From assembly GCA_004194705.1 (NCBI GenBank), contig SADC01001288.1:434001-498000 (forward strand): 64,000 bases of DNA. Reading direction: 5' to 3'. This DNA is from Ditylenchus dipsaci (taxonomy: Eukaryota > Nematoda > Chromadorea > Rhabditida > Anguinidae). The notes beneath the pieces were generated by a model that had not been told where the DNA came from, ran no database searches, and saw only the letters and a program-made list of their open reading frames with translations. Made by a program: the position numbers and the translations under genes. Of this stretch, positions 49,440 to 59,906 are shown piece after piece; position 1 is the first letter of the stretch; every line of letters starts with the position of its first letter.

Positions 49440-51122
49440 GAAGAATTTTTTTGGACGATACGTAAAAATGCCACGTTTTGGAGAAAAAGTGCCACGTTTT
49501 AGGAAAATGTGCCACGTTTTAGTGAAAAAGTGGGACGACTATCAACTCGCGACAGTCTTGACTCGCGACACTCAACTCGCGACACTTTTTTCTAGGATTT
49601 TTTTAAATTCTGAAAAAATTATCAAATATTCTCCGAAAAGTCTTTTGAGTAGCGACTTACCATACCGAAATGTCTTCCTAAACCTGAATCCGCTGAGATC
49701 AAGTCAACAAAATCACAGGGGGCTGAGGTATAGCTGTTTTGAATAGACCACCTTGAAATTCTTACCACTTACCCACTTTGAAGTAGAGACGGAAAGACGC
49801 CACCCAACGGGATTCCGGGACGGGATTTTCGACCTAGATTGAGACCGGGACCTGGATTTTGTGGACACAACCAACGGGATCCCGTACGGGATCCCGGTAA
49901 AATGACCGGGATTTAAGTCAGCTTAATTTAAGCTACAAAGTTCCACATTTCTGATATTTTCTTCACTCATTTTCAGCAAAAAATGAACGATTTTAATGCT
50001 TAAGTCTTTTCTATTGCCAACTTAATATATGAATACAGAAATGCTGGTATTTATCAGTAACCGCTGCCGAACATCAGGTGCTACGAATAAAATATCTCTA
50101 AAAAAGCATCACGGGACTTGATTATAGAATCCCCACGCGGAGGGCTCGGATGGAAGAGATAACCTCATATTCGTGTTTCTCAATCCCGATTTCATGAGAA
50201 AGCCGCGTTTTTTCTCCCACTCTCTAATAATCCCCACCATATGGACCTTATGTCTCAGTCTAGAGCAAACATTTTGCAAATCTGTTTTTTACGTTTTCTT
50301 GGTTAGCACGAGCACTCCTGATACTTTTCAGATTTTGGTTGAGTACCCAAAAATCTCGAAATTGGCCTCAAAGTTGTCTGATTTTTTAGGGGTTGAAAAA
50401 TAATCCCCATGGGGGTTTAATAGAGAAAATACGGTAATGTGAATATAATATATGTGTAATCGTTATTTTTCTGGTAAACTGTGAATCCCGGTTTATGATT
50501 AAGAAAAAATCAAAACCGGGACCGGGACCGGGATTTTCGAAATGAACCCGGCGGGATTCCGGGACGGGATTTAGGTCAAATTCTGGTCCAACGGGACGGG
50601 ATCCCGTACGGGATCCCGTCCCGTTTCCGTCTCTACTTTGAAGGATATCTCAGCTCCCTGAAAATTTTCGGATCTGATCTCAACAGATTCGGGTTCAGAA
50701 AGACATTTTGGTACGGAACGTTGATATTTAAAAAACTTTTTGGCAAATGTTTGATAATTTTTTCAGAAGTTAAAAAAATCCTGGAAAAAAGTGTCGCGAG
50801 TTGAAAGTCGCGAGTCGAGACTGTCGCGAGTTCAATGTCGCGAGTCAAAACTGTCGCGAGTTGATATTTTTCCAAGAAGTGCCACGTTTTTGTGAAAATC
50901 TGCCACGTTTTCTGTCAATAAGGTTCCTCAGACAAATCAATGATTTACACCTGAAACTTTGAAGATTACCATTAGCTTGCTATTGATATGTCCTTGGGAA
51001 CAAAGCGACCAATAAAACCAGGCATATCTGTGCAAAACTAGGCAAATTTGAAAAAAACGTGGCACTTTTTCACAAAAACGTGACAGTTTTTCTCCAGAAC
51101 GTGCCATATTTCCGTTTTATCC
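49440..51122. repeat. Nested phrase-array palindrome, GTGCCACGTTTT / CTCGCGACA / GGGACGGGATCCCG
   Basis: Three layers. Outer: AAAAGTGCCACGTTTTAG phrases at 49468-49530 mirrored at 50870-51100. Middle: CAACTCGCGACAGTC phrases and arm 49545-49780 mirrored at 50640-50865. Inner: GGGATTCCGGGACGGGATTT arrays at 49790-49920 and 50500-50640. A CCGTA-type element with tip AATAGAGAAAATACGG ends at about 50435. Confidence 0.8.
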
Positions 51123-51251
51123 ATTTTTTTCGTGATTTGTCTGATTTTTACGATCCAGGACAAAAGTCTTTGCTTCTAGAAAACTTCGGTTGTTCCCTTT
51201 TTTGCGTTTCTCTCGACTAACTCAGACTATTGAAATTTTTTGCATTCTATG

Positions 51252-51439
51252 TAGGGTTGGTGGGTACCTGAAAATTTCGGGTACCCGAACCGAGGAACCG
51301 AACCGGAACCGAAAATTTCGGGTACCCGAACCGAGGAACCGAACCGGAACCGAAATTTTCGGGTACCCGAACCGATACCCGAAAAAACCGGGTTTCGGTT
51401 CCAATTACATGAAAACGGGTACCCGAACCGCCAACCCTA
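51252..51439. mobile_element. hAT-like MITE of GGGTACCCGAACCG phrases
   Basis: TAGGGTTGGTGGGTACC to CGGGTACCCGAACCGCCAAC ending CCCTA. Flanks ATTCTATG (51244-51251) and ATTGTATG (51440-51447), seven of eight bases alike. The interior is only the phrase CCGAACCGAGGAACCGAACC in repeats. Confidence 0.8.
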
Positions 51440-51644
51440 ATTGTATGTCTTTTTCAGTTTAGTCTGATCTTATTTCTGTTTAGCATCTGCCTCAATATAT
51501 GTGATTGATCCTGAATTTTATAAAGAATGAAAAGTAATAACCTACATGTGCTTTCATCCATTTTTTCTAGTTCCAAGAAAAGAATTTGTCGACAATATTC
51601 AGTTTTTTGAAACTGAAAGAGAATGATCAAATTTTTGGCTAAAC

Positions 51645-52075
51645 TTCGGAATACCCCCAGGAGTCAACTTCGGAATACCCCAGCAGTCAACTTTGGTATA
51701 CCCCCAGCACTTAATTCGGAAAACACGCCTCATGTTACCCCACAATTGAAAGCTGAGGATGTTAGCTACACAATGGTGTAAAAATTTCTTGGTTTAGTTC
51801 ACACAAATTTATATTTTTCGATTAAAATAAAATTGAATTATTTCGAATGAAAATCGAATGCTCAAAAAATATTCAGTTCTATTTGAATCGAAAAATATAC
51901 ATTTGTGTGAACTAAACCAAGAAATTTTTACACCATTGTGTAGCTAACATCCTCAGCTTTTAATTGTGAGGTAACATGAGGGGTGTGTTCCTAATTAAGT
52001 GCTGGAGGTATACCAAAGTTGACTGCTGGGGTATTCCGAAGTTGACTGCTGGGGGTATTCCGAAGGTGTGCCAAA
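51645..52075. repeat. Phrase-array palindrome, CTTCGGAATACCCCCAG
   Basis: Three copies of AGTCAACTTCGGAATACCCC on the left and three in mirror on the right. Inner arms AAGCTGAGGATGTTAGCTAC are near-perfect. Confidence 0.87.
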
Positions 52076-52213
52076 TTTTTCTGTGTCCAATTTGTCTATT
52101 CAAATTTTCATGTTGGTGTCTTCAAAGTAATCGCTTTAGAACCTCTAGTAGTTCTAAAAACTAGTTTTTGTGCAAACAAAGGAGGCAATTTTAGTCAGAA
52201 CATTTTTATGCTA

Positions 52214-52379
52214 CAGTCGAAGCTCTCTATAACGACGCTCTTTATAACGATCCGGAAAAAAGAACTATTTGGTCCTGAGCGAAGTCATTCAAGTCAAAAC
52301 GACGCTCTTTATGACGACGCTCTCTATAACGACTCGGTTTAGCCGGTCCCTTGAGAGTCGTTATAGAGAGCTTCGACTG
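52214..52379. repeat. Short CAGTC-tip MITE with CTATAACGACGCTCT phrases
   Basis: CAGTCGAAGCTCTCTATAAC mirrored exactly at the right end; TA flanks. It lies 70 bases upstream of the fumarate hydratase ATG, so it may be within its promoter or 5' leader. Confidence 0.87.
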
Positions 52380-52449
52380 TATCATGTTTTGCTGTCTCGA
52401 TCACCCGAAAACCATACACCATCTGATTTTAGAATGCTGGTAGATTGAA

Positions 52450-55400
52450 ATGCTTCCTCGAATTGCACTCAACAAATTTTGCTCGCGAACATCTGTGCTG
52501 TCTCCTGTGTTTCGTCAAAGCTTTGCAAATATGTCGTCTTCTACTTCCGGGCAATTCCGAATGGAGCGTGATACCTTTGGAGAACTCAAGGTCCCGGCTG
52601 ATCGGTACTATGGGGCTCAAACTGCGCGGTACATTTTGTTTATCTATGAACTCTTTTGACCAACCGGTTCTAGTTCCATGCAAAACTTCAAGATTGGTGG
52701 TGTCGAAGAAAGAATGTAAGTTTTGTCTGTTCCATTGTGGGCTTCAAAATCAATTTCTTCAGGCCATTGCCCGTGATTCATGCGTTTGGGTATCTGAAAA
52801 AAGCTGCTGCTCTGGTCAATCAAGAATTTGGTCTGGACTCAAAGCTGGCCGGTGCCATTTCCAGTGCTGCTGGTATTTTCATGACTGATTGATTTATATT
52901 TTTACGATAATACGTTTATTCCTGTTTCAGATGATGTCATCTCCGGGAAGCTGGACGAGCATTTTCCATTGGTTGTGTGGCAAACAGGGTCAGGCACTCA
53001 AAGCAACATGAATGTCAATGAGGTAATTTAAAGATCTGTTGTTTTTAAATTTTTATTCTGATCTAAATTTAAAGATCTGTTGTTTTAAATTTTTTATATT
53101 TTTATTCTGATTATAATAAAACTACACAGGTGATTTCAAATCGGGCGATTGAAATACTCGGCGGGAAACTAGGCTCCAAAGATCCCGTCCATCCAAATGA
53201 CCACGTCAACATGTCACAGTCTTCAAATGATACTTTTCCAACCGCTATGCATGTGAGTTTTATCCGATTTTTTGAAAATTTGTCCTTAACATTAGAGGAG
53301 TGCTAGGAAATGTCGGTTGAATGCCTAGTTGTCTCTATTGTCCCTGTTGTAGGTCTCTGTCGCAATGGAATTGAACAGTCGCCTGCTGCCAGCACTAAAA
53401 TCTCTTCGGGATGCTCTTGATGGTTAGTTGACTGTGTGATTATTTCTCCGAATTGATTTACGTTAATTCTAGGCAAAGCCAAGGAATTTGCCAAGATAAT
53501 AAAAATAGGAAGAACTCACACTCAGGATGCTGTGCCGCTAACCCTCGGTCAAGAATTCAGCGCCTACGTTACGCAAGTATTTTTTGATTGACCTATTTTT
53601 CTTTGAGAATTTATCTACAAAAAATCAGATGACGAATGGATTGCTCGAGTGGAGGCCACTTTGCAAAGATTGTAAATTTACTTTTATCTTTATGTCATTA
53701 GCACGGAAACTGTGTATTTGATTCTGCCCAGGTATGAATTAGCTGCAGGGGTACTGCTGTTGGTACTGGTCTAAACACTCGGTTTGTTTTTTTTAACAAT
53801 TCAGGATGGCTTTAGGGTTTGAATAAATCTTATTTAGCATTGGTTTCGCTGAAAAAGTTGCAGGGTAAGTCTGTAAAGTTAGTATATTGGCAAAAGATAT
53901 CAAAGGATTACATTTTTATTCTGTCGGTTAATTGAATGTGTTTTATTTTCAGCAAGCTCGCTGAATTAACCAAGATCCCATTTGTTACTGCACCCAACAA
54001 GTTTGAAGCTTTGGCTGCTCATGATGCTTTGGTAAGTTTTTATTAAAAACCCAATAGACTTGTAGAATATTACTTATCTCAGAAATGCAGGGCGTACGCA
54101 GAGGGGGCGGGGGTGAGTTGCAGGGGGGGGGGCACGTGCCCCCCCCTGTCAGATTTTTTCCTTATCGGTGTAGGTAAAATGGCCTGAAAATGGCCTGGTG
54201 CACCCCCCCCCCCGTCAGAAATTCCTGCGTACGCCACTGCGGAAATGTAACATCTATATTTTTAGGTGGAAGTACATGGTGCTCTCAACACAGTTGCTGT
54301 TTCCTTGATGGTAACAGTTTTAGAGTTATTACTTGATTGGTGATAATTTTCGTTTTAGAAAATAGCCAATGGTTGGTATTTTCTACCACTTTTATTCAGA
54401 TTGTCTGTAAATAATTTTCCTGATTAATTTATTTCACTTGTTTCAGTGAGCTGCATACACCACTAATTTTTCAGATATCCGATTCTTGGGTTCTGGTCCC
54501 CGTTGTGGTCTGGGTGAGCTATCTCTGCCTGAAAACGAGCCTGGAAGTTCTAGTATGTAGCTTACTTTTTTACCCTAGACCCTATTTCTTCCCTTATTTT
54601 AGTTATGCCCGGAAAGTTAATCCAACTCAGTGTGAGTCCTTGACGATGATCACAGCTCAAGTCTTTGGTAATCAGGTAACTTTGTGTTCTTGTTTACAGT
54701 TACATACCGTATAACCTCTATTAAACGGGCACCCCTACAGTTAACGTTTTTCAAATTTGCTTTGCTTTTTCAACCTCAATATTGTTTATTTTTTGAAACG
54801 GACGACCACTCATTTTATAGAGATTCACAAACTCTACAAAATGAGTGGTCGTCCGCTTCAAAAAATAAACAATATTGGGGTTGAAAAAGCAAAGCAAATT
54901 TGAAAAACGTTAACTGTAGGGGTGCCCGTTTAATAGAGGTTATACGGTTGTCTCTTTTAATTTTTTTCAGGTGGCAGTGACGGTGGGAGGATCAAACGGA
55001 CACTTCGAACTTAATGTTTTCAAGGTATTTTTTGCACTTAAATCTTTTACATATTGCTAAAATGACAGTGAAATATGAAGTTAAATTTCATTGTTGATAT
55101 TGCGATGAAAATAATCCCTAGACTGGTAGTTGGGAACAAAACCAATGCGCCTGGTCTTTTTGTAATTGCTATAAAGAAACGCTTTTGTTCGAAAAGCAAG
55201 TAGAATTGGGATTGAGGTGCCGCATGAAAACTTTTTTTTCTTTTAAATGGATCAGGCATTGGCCTAAGATCTCTGTTGTGATAGTTGCGATACAGTTTTC
55301 CGTAATTCTTCTCATTTAAAAATTCACCAATTAAAAAAATGTTCATATTTTTACGACGGTATATTTTAGCCTCTGATCGTCAAAAATGTACTCCAGTCAA

Positions 55401-55830
55401 TCCGCCTTCTGGCTGATGGCTCGGTCTCCTTCAAAGACCACTGCGTGGTTGGAATCGTTGCGAATGAGAAACACATCAACAAGCTGCTTCATGAATCATT
55501 GGTAAATTAAACAAGCTTTCTACTATAAAAAGTCATGGCTTATAGTCCCATTTTAGATGTTGGTCACTGCTCTAAACCCGCACATTGGATATGATAACGG
55601 TGAGATTTTCGGACACACTGTAGTTATTTTTTTATTTTTTAGCTGCCAAAATTGCTAAAACGGCACACAAGAATGGTACAACTCTTCGTGAGGAAGCAGT
55701 CAAAATGGGTCTCCTCACCGAAGAGAAGTTCAATGAGCTGGTAAGAGAATTCACGATTCCCAAGATTCGCGTAGTGACTAGATTTATTCCAATTTAGGTG
55801 AAGCCTGAAGACATGCTGGCCCCAAAATAA
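52450..55830 (+). CDS. FH: Fumarate hydratase, class II, mitochondrial/cytosolic
   Basis: Twenty exons: 52450-52628, 52674-52715, 52763-52872, 52931-53022, 53130-53252, 53353-53422, 53473-53576, 53629-53671, 53732-53781, 53838-53864, 53953-54031, 54266-54310, 54359-54371, 54475-54552, 54603-54675, 54971-55024, 55370-55501, 55557-55599, 55643-55740, 55798-55830. About 496 residues, normal length. Residues 1-27 ([18 protein letters not shown]) look like a mitochondrial presequence; a second Met at 28 could give a cytosolic form. Conserved blocks: [79 protein letters not shown], and the catalytic-loop [14 protein letters not shown]. It interconverts fumarate and malate in the TCA cycle. One-base deletions break the frame near 53641 (NGI-ARVE), 53748-53751 (AAGGT) and 54615 (PGK-VN); all fall in near-invariant stretches, so sequence error is likely. 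Exon 13 is 13 bases. AATAAA lies at 55833. Confidence 0.96.
54088..54240. mobile_element. hAT-like GCGTACGC element in FH intron 11
   Basis: GCAGGGCGTACGCAGAGGGG at the left and the mirror CCTGCGTACGCCACTGC at the right, with G-run/C-run palindromes and CTGTCAGATTTTTTCCTTAT inside. A relative is at 26630-26725. Confidence 0.75.
54707..54947. repeat. CCGTA-tip palindromic element in FH intron 15
   Basis: Near-identical to 9362-9601. It makes up most of the intron between exons 15 and 16. Confidence 0.9.
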
Positions 55831-55839
55831 TTAATAAAT

Positions 55840-56400
55840 CTAAAGAAGTCTGTCATCTTTCAGTCAAAATAATATTCATGTTTGGTGTGTGTAGTGTATG
55901 TGTTGCTTTAATTGCAGCTGGTAGGGTAAAACAATAAAATTATTTACTTGGATATTTGCTCAGATTTAGCTAGAAATGGAAGTAATGATTAAGGTGTTGT
56001 TGGTGTTGTTTCACAGTGTCTCGTCACATAGCTTTAGTTCCGAGCAAATGCGTCTTGGTGACCTGTTTGTGCGTCCCATATGTAAGAGCAGGATTTTGGC
56101 GTTTGTCCCGACTAGCTGATCACAGACGGGTGATAGAAGCCCCATTCTTGAACATTTCCTAAAATTTAATTTGATTTTGGCACTATCACGGATGACAAAT
56201 TAGATTTTTAAAAAGCTCAGCAGGAAAACTGGCTAAATTTGGAACGCCCACCCCAGAAATTTGCCTTGGCCACCCAAAATGATTTCTTATTGCAAAAATT
56301 TTTTTGCTTTTTTTGTCGCGCTTTTGCTATTTTTCTTTTCAATTTTACAATTTTGTTTGAGAAACAGTAAAAGCTCGGCAAAAAAAATTTGCAAACAAAT
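55840..56400. other. Region after fumarate hydratase
   Basis: Second AATAAA at about 55933. No exon recognised. The CCTTGGCCACC word at 56262 and its mirror near 56405 form a loose inverted repeat. Confidence 0.4.
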
Positions 56401-56419
56401 CAACTTGGGGGACTAAGGC

Positions 56420-58275
56420 AAATTTTGGGTGGGTATTCCGAAATTGATCCGAAAAACTTGGCGTGGTGACAAGTGGGCCTTAACATTTGAGGAAAATTTC
56501 TTAAGGATTGACTTTTTCGAAAGCCGAGAATTGAAGACTGACATTTGTGGCCCGATAAATAAAGACGGGCTATTAAGGATGCAACATATGAGGAATGACA
56601 AATGAGAACCGACATTTGCAGATCGACATTTACAGTCCGACATATGAAGATCGACTTTTGAGAGTTGAAACTTGCGGATCTGACATTTGGAACCCGAATA
56701 CTATGAATCGAAATTGAAGGACGTAACCTTTTAAACTCAGCAGTACCAGGATTTATTTTTCAAGACCGACTTTTAAGGACAACACATTAGTGGTTTATTT
56801 TTCGTTCATTGACATTTCTGGTCGGATTTTTTAAGGACGCGACATTTAAGGCTCGAAATTCGGGGACGCGACATTTGAGGCCCGACATATAAAGACGCGA
56901 CATTTGAGGCCCGAAATTTCAGCACGCGACATTTAAGACCCGACATTTCAGGACGCGACATATAAGGCTCGACATTCAAGGATGCGACATCAGAGGACTT
57001 GACATTTATGGATGCGTCATTTGAGGATGGGACATTTAAGGCCCGACATTCAAAAATGCCGCATTCAACGCGCCCGGCATTTGTGGACCGGCTTTTTGCT
57101 AACTCATAATTTCATGCTGAACACGATGGTGCAGGTTCTTCCCGCTTCAATCATTGACGAATTAGGTAAAAAAGGCTCCGGAAGTTAACAAGTTGTGAAT
57201 AGTCTAAATCCAGCTGGATACCCACAGGTTTTCAAGTAATGCGTCATGATTCTTATACTGTACACACACTCGAAACATACGAAAATGACCGCCAGGAGTT
57301 CATCTATATGATTTTTGCACATTTCGCTACGATTTTATAATAAAATATTGCTAATTTAGTGTATAAATAACCGTGAGATTATGCGTATTCTTATTGTGTG
57401 GGAGATTTAGCTCGGTATGATCTAAATATAAAATTATAGCCTGTAAAAAATTAGAGCAGGCAGTCTTTGGTACTACTCAAAAGCTGAACTTCTAGCGATC
57501 ATTTTTGTATATTTTGAGTGTGTGTATAGTATAACCTTCATGACGCACCACTTATCCAGCTGGCTTTCGACCATCCACAACTTGTTACCTTCCAGAGCCT
57601 TTTTTAATACTTCGTCAATGATTGAAGCGGTAAGGACCCGCACCGTCGTGTTCAGCATGAAATTCCGGCTTAGAAAACATCGGTCCACAAATGCCGGGCG
57701 TGTTAAATGTGGCATTTTTGAATATCGGGCCTTAAATGTCGCATCCTCAAATGACGCATCCATAAATGTTGCGTCCTCTAATGTCGCATCCTTGAATGTC
57801 GAGCCTTCAATGTCGCGTCCTGTAATGTCGGGCCTTATATGTCGCGTCCTGAAAGATCGGGCCTTAAATGTCGCATCCTCAAATGACGCATCCATAAATG
57901 TATGTCGGGCCTCAAATGTCGTGTTTTAAATACAAAGAATTAAAATATCAAGCAGTGAATACTTCGTCCTCATTTTTCGGACTTGAAATATCGCGCCACA
58001 AATACCGGGCCAGCAGTGTCCTGTCCACAAATTTCGCGTATTTACTTTCGGCCTCACATGTTTCATCCGCAACTGTCGGTATGAAAATATCGATCCACAT
58101 ATGACGAGATCTAAATTTCGGGACCAAAGTTTCGATTTCTAAATATGTGGTCTCTAAAGTCAATACTCGAATTTCCGTCTTCTTATGTCGGCTCTCAAAT
58201 CTTCCATCTTCAAAAATCGATCCCTCTGCTGACGCGTCCTCAAATATTAAGGCCCACTTGTCACCACGCCAAAAA
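56420..58275. repeat. 1.85-kb phrase-array palindrome, GGACGCGACATTTGAGG
   Basis: Ends TTGGCGTGGTGACAAGTGGG and the mirror CCCACTTGTCACCACGCC. Each arm is some 600 bases of a 15-18 base phrase, GACATTTGAGGCCCGACATT and variants, about 30 copies. The inner 0.5 kb (57105-57670) is a diverged inverted repeat around CATGCTGAACACGA. Translated on the minus strand one arm gives pentapeptide-like repeats, which is a side effect of the 15-base unit. Confidence 0.85.
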
Positions 58276-58443
58276 CTTATTGCTGTGAACTTATGACTCA
58301 TAAGTTATGAGTTAAACTAGAGTATTCCTTCTTTAGGTCGCAATACGAAGTAAAATTTGTCATGGAAACTATTTTAGCAAAAAATAGAAGCGGGAATAGA
58401 AAACAGTTTACACTTTCTCGTGCTCCCAAATTGTATTTATTAC
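58276..58443. other. Short stretch between palindrome and saposin-like exon
   Basis: No feature recognised. On the minus strand this would be intron following the exon at 58444. Confidence 0.3.
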
Positions 58444-58558
58444 CTGTACATCGAAGTCATTGCAGCTGCAGGATTTTGTTGTGAAGTCATAGCTTCTACC
58501 ACCATTTCACATAGAACACAACTCATAATGTCATGGCTGTTAGCTTTTGCAAAAGAAT
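58444..58558 (-). CDS. Saposin-like exon (partial gene)
   Basis: Acceptor CTTTCAG on the minus strand, then SFAKANSHDIMSCVLCEMVV followed by EAMTSQQNPAAAMTSMYR, then GTAATA. The C-x2-C-E-x-V-V motif is the start of a saposin B-type domain (lipid-binding or pore-forming helical domain with three disulfides). The other four cysteines would be on exons not located. The exon begins with two bases and ends with two bases of split codons. Plausible but not proved. Confidence 0.5.
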
Positions 58559-58559
58559 C

Positions 58560-59150
58560 TGAAAGTAATTTTTTTTGAAATTTTATGTTATCAGACACCC
58601 TATATTTCATGGATGTCAAACCCTTAAAAATGTGGGTGAACCATTCGATTTAATTGCGAAAATTTTTATTACCGGTTTTGGTGAATGAATTTTTGGATGA
58701 ATTTCACAATGAATTTTTGATTGTTTAGAGACCGTGTAATTCAACAGCATTTAGGGTTCGACATGCATCTTTTACTGTAGTAAAATGACCTACATCTTTG
58801 GGTGATGAAGAGCATGAATAATATGAATGCAATTAGAGTTGTAGAGCCCATAATCTAAATTGATTTTAATAATTTCACTTCATCGAAAAATCAAACGAAT
58901 TCTACAGATTTGTGTTCTGATGAGGTGAAATGAGGTGAAATACCGCAGAAAGTGCCAAAATTTATACTCCTCCCTTTGCGTCCATTTGCCTCCTGAGAAT
59001 AGGCCATTGTGCAACCCTGCAGTAATTTAATCGGATCATCAAGTGGGTGCTTCCATTTTGGGGTGGGGGCTATTTAACCCACGCAGTAGTTACGCTTTCT
59101 TATATCCCACCCTCTGTCTTGGAAGGCATTTTCGGGTAGTAGTGATGGCG
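58560..59150. other. AT-rich stretch, nothing recognised
   Basis: No exon, repeat array or inverted repeat recognised. A tandem GATGAGGTGAAAT appears twice near 58917. Confidence 0.35.
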
Positions 59151-59440
59151 GTGACCAGATACCTCTTCACATTGAGGCTTACAAATGACGCCATTTGCTA
59201 TATTTTTTATTGAAGCACTTTTTAATTTTTGTGTCTAGTGGACTACTGCTCCTAGAATGGCCTATGAAATTGATACATAGTTTTGACTGGGAAAATGTTT
59301 TGGTAAGCTGCTTTTGCTATTTGGTGAGAAACAGACCTTTTGGAAGTGCAGAAGATTTAGCGCGAAAATTTGTTCAAATAAGAAAGAGATGTGTAAATTC
59401 TTTGGAATGCCTTTGCTATCCTAGACAAACGGTGAAGTGA
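59142..59440 (+). CDS. Uncertain small gene or exons
   Basis: An ATG at about 59142 opens MAVTRYLFTLRLTND, and a later open stretch reads VRNRPFGSAEDLARKFVQIR followed by KRCVNSLECLCYPRQTVK and a stop at 59440, with AATAAA at about 59469. A short intron between these is possible but the splice sites are not clear. No family recognised; the composition is protein-like. Given as low confidence. Confidence 0.25.
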
Positions 59441-59841
59441 GTTAGGGTTTTGCGATTAGACGTTTCTAAATAAAAATGTTCGAAATCCGCTTTGGCTCCA
59501 GCATGAAAATTTGTTTGCTCGAGCTCTTCAGGATGTACCATTTCTTAACAACCAGCACCACTGGTTGCCTGTTTAGTGATTTTAAATTCGACCGATGCCG
59601 ACTTCAAGGACATACACAGTCCTGCCTAAAATTACACTTTTGCATAAAGGCAATCCTATATTACATCTTATTCCGATTCCACTTAAAATTAAATGTGGAT
59701 TTTCAGCAAGAAAATATAATAAAAGAAAAAAAAGACCACCAAAAGTCATAAAAACGCAAGAAGATGAGCAATAATTGTTTTAAGCAAGCAGTTTCAAATA
59801 GGTTCCAACCAAAAACGAGCTTTGGATGGTCAAGAGCAGAA

Positions 59842-59848
59842 TATATAA
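59842..59848 (+). promoter_or_regulatory. TATA box of the secreted-protein gene
   Basis: TATATAA lies 59 bases before the ATG at 59907, a normal spacing for a TATA promoter with a short leader. Confidence 0.6.
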
Positions 59849-59906
59849 ACGTGGCTGACTGGGATGCCCAGCTAATATCACTAAAGCTTATTTATCGCTC
59901 AACAAA

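Noticed and set aside
52445..52888. A 147-residue plus-strand open frame
   Set aside because: It is out of frame with fumarate hydratase and runs through its first introns.
43816..54620. Pervasive programmed -1 frameshifting or wholesale pseudogene decay
   Set aside because: The breaks are all single-base deletions at homopolymers in several unrelated, otherwise conserved genes, including essential ones, and most are not slippery heptamers. Sequence error is simpler. The one GGGAAAA site is kept as a separate finding.
57473..58301. Long open frames with pentapeptide-like repeats
   Set aside because: They arise from a 15-18 base phrase array within a palindrome; other frames are equally open and there is no start context or splice signal.
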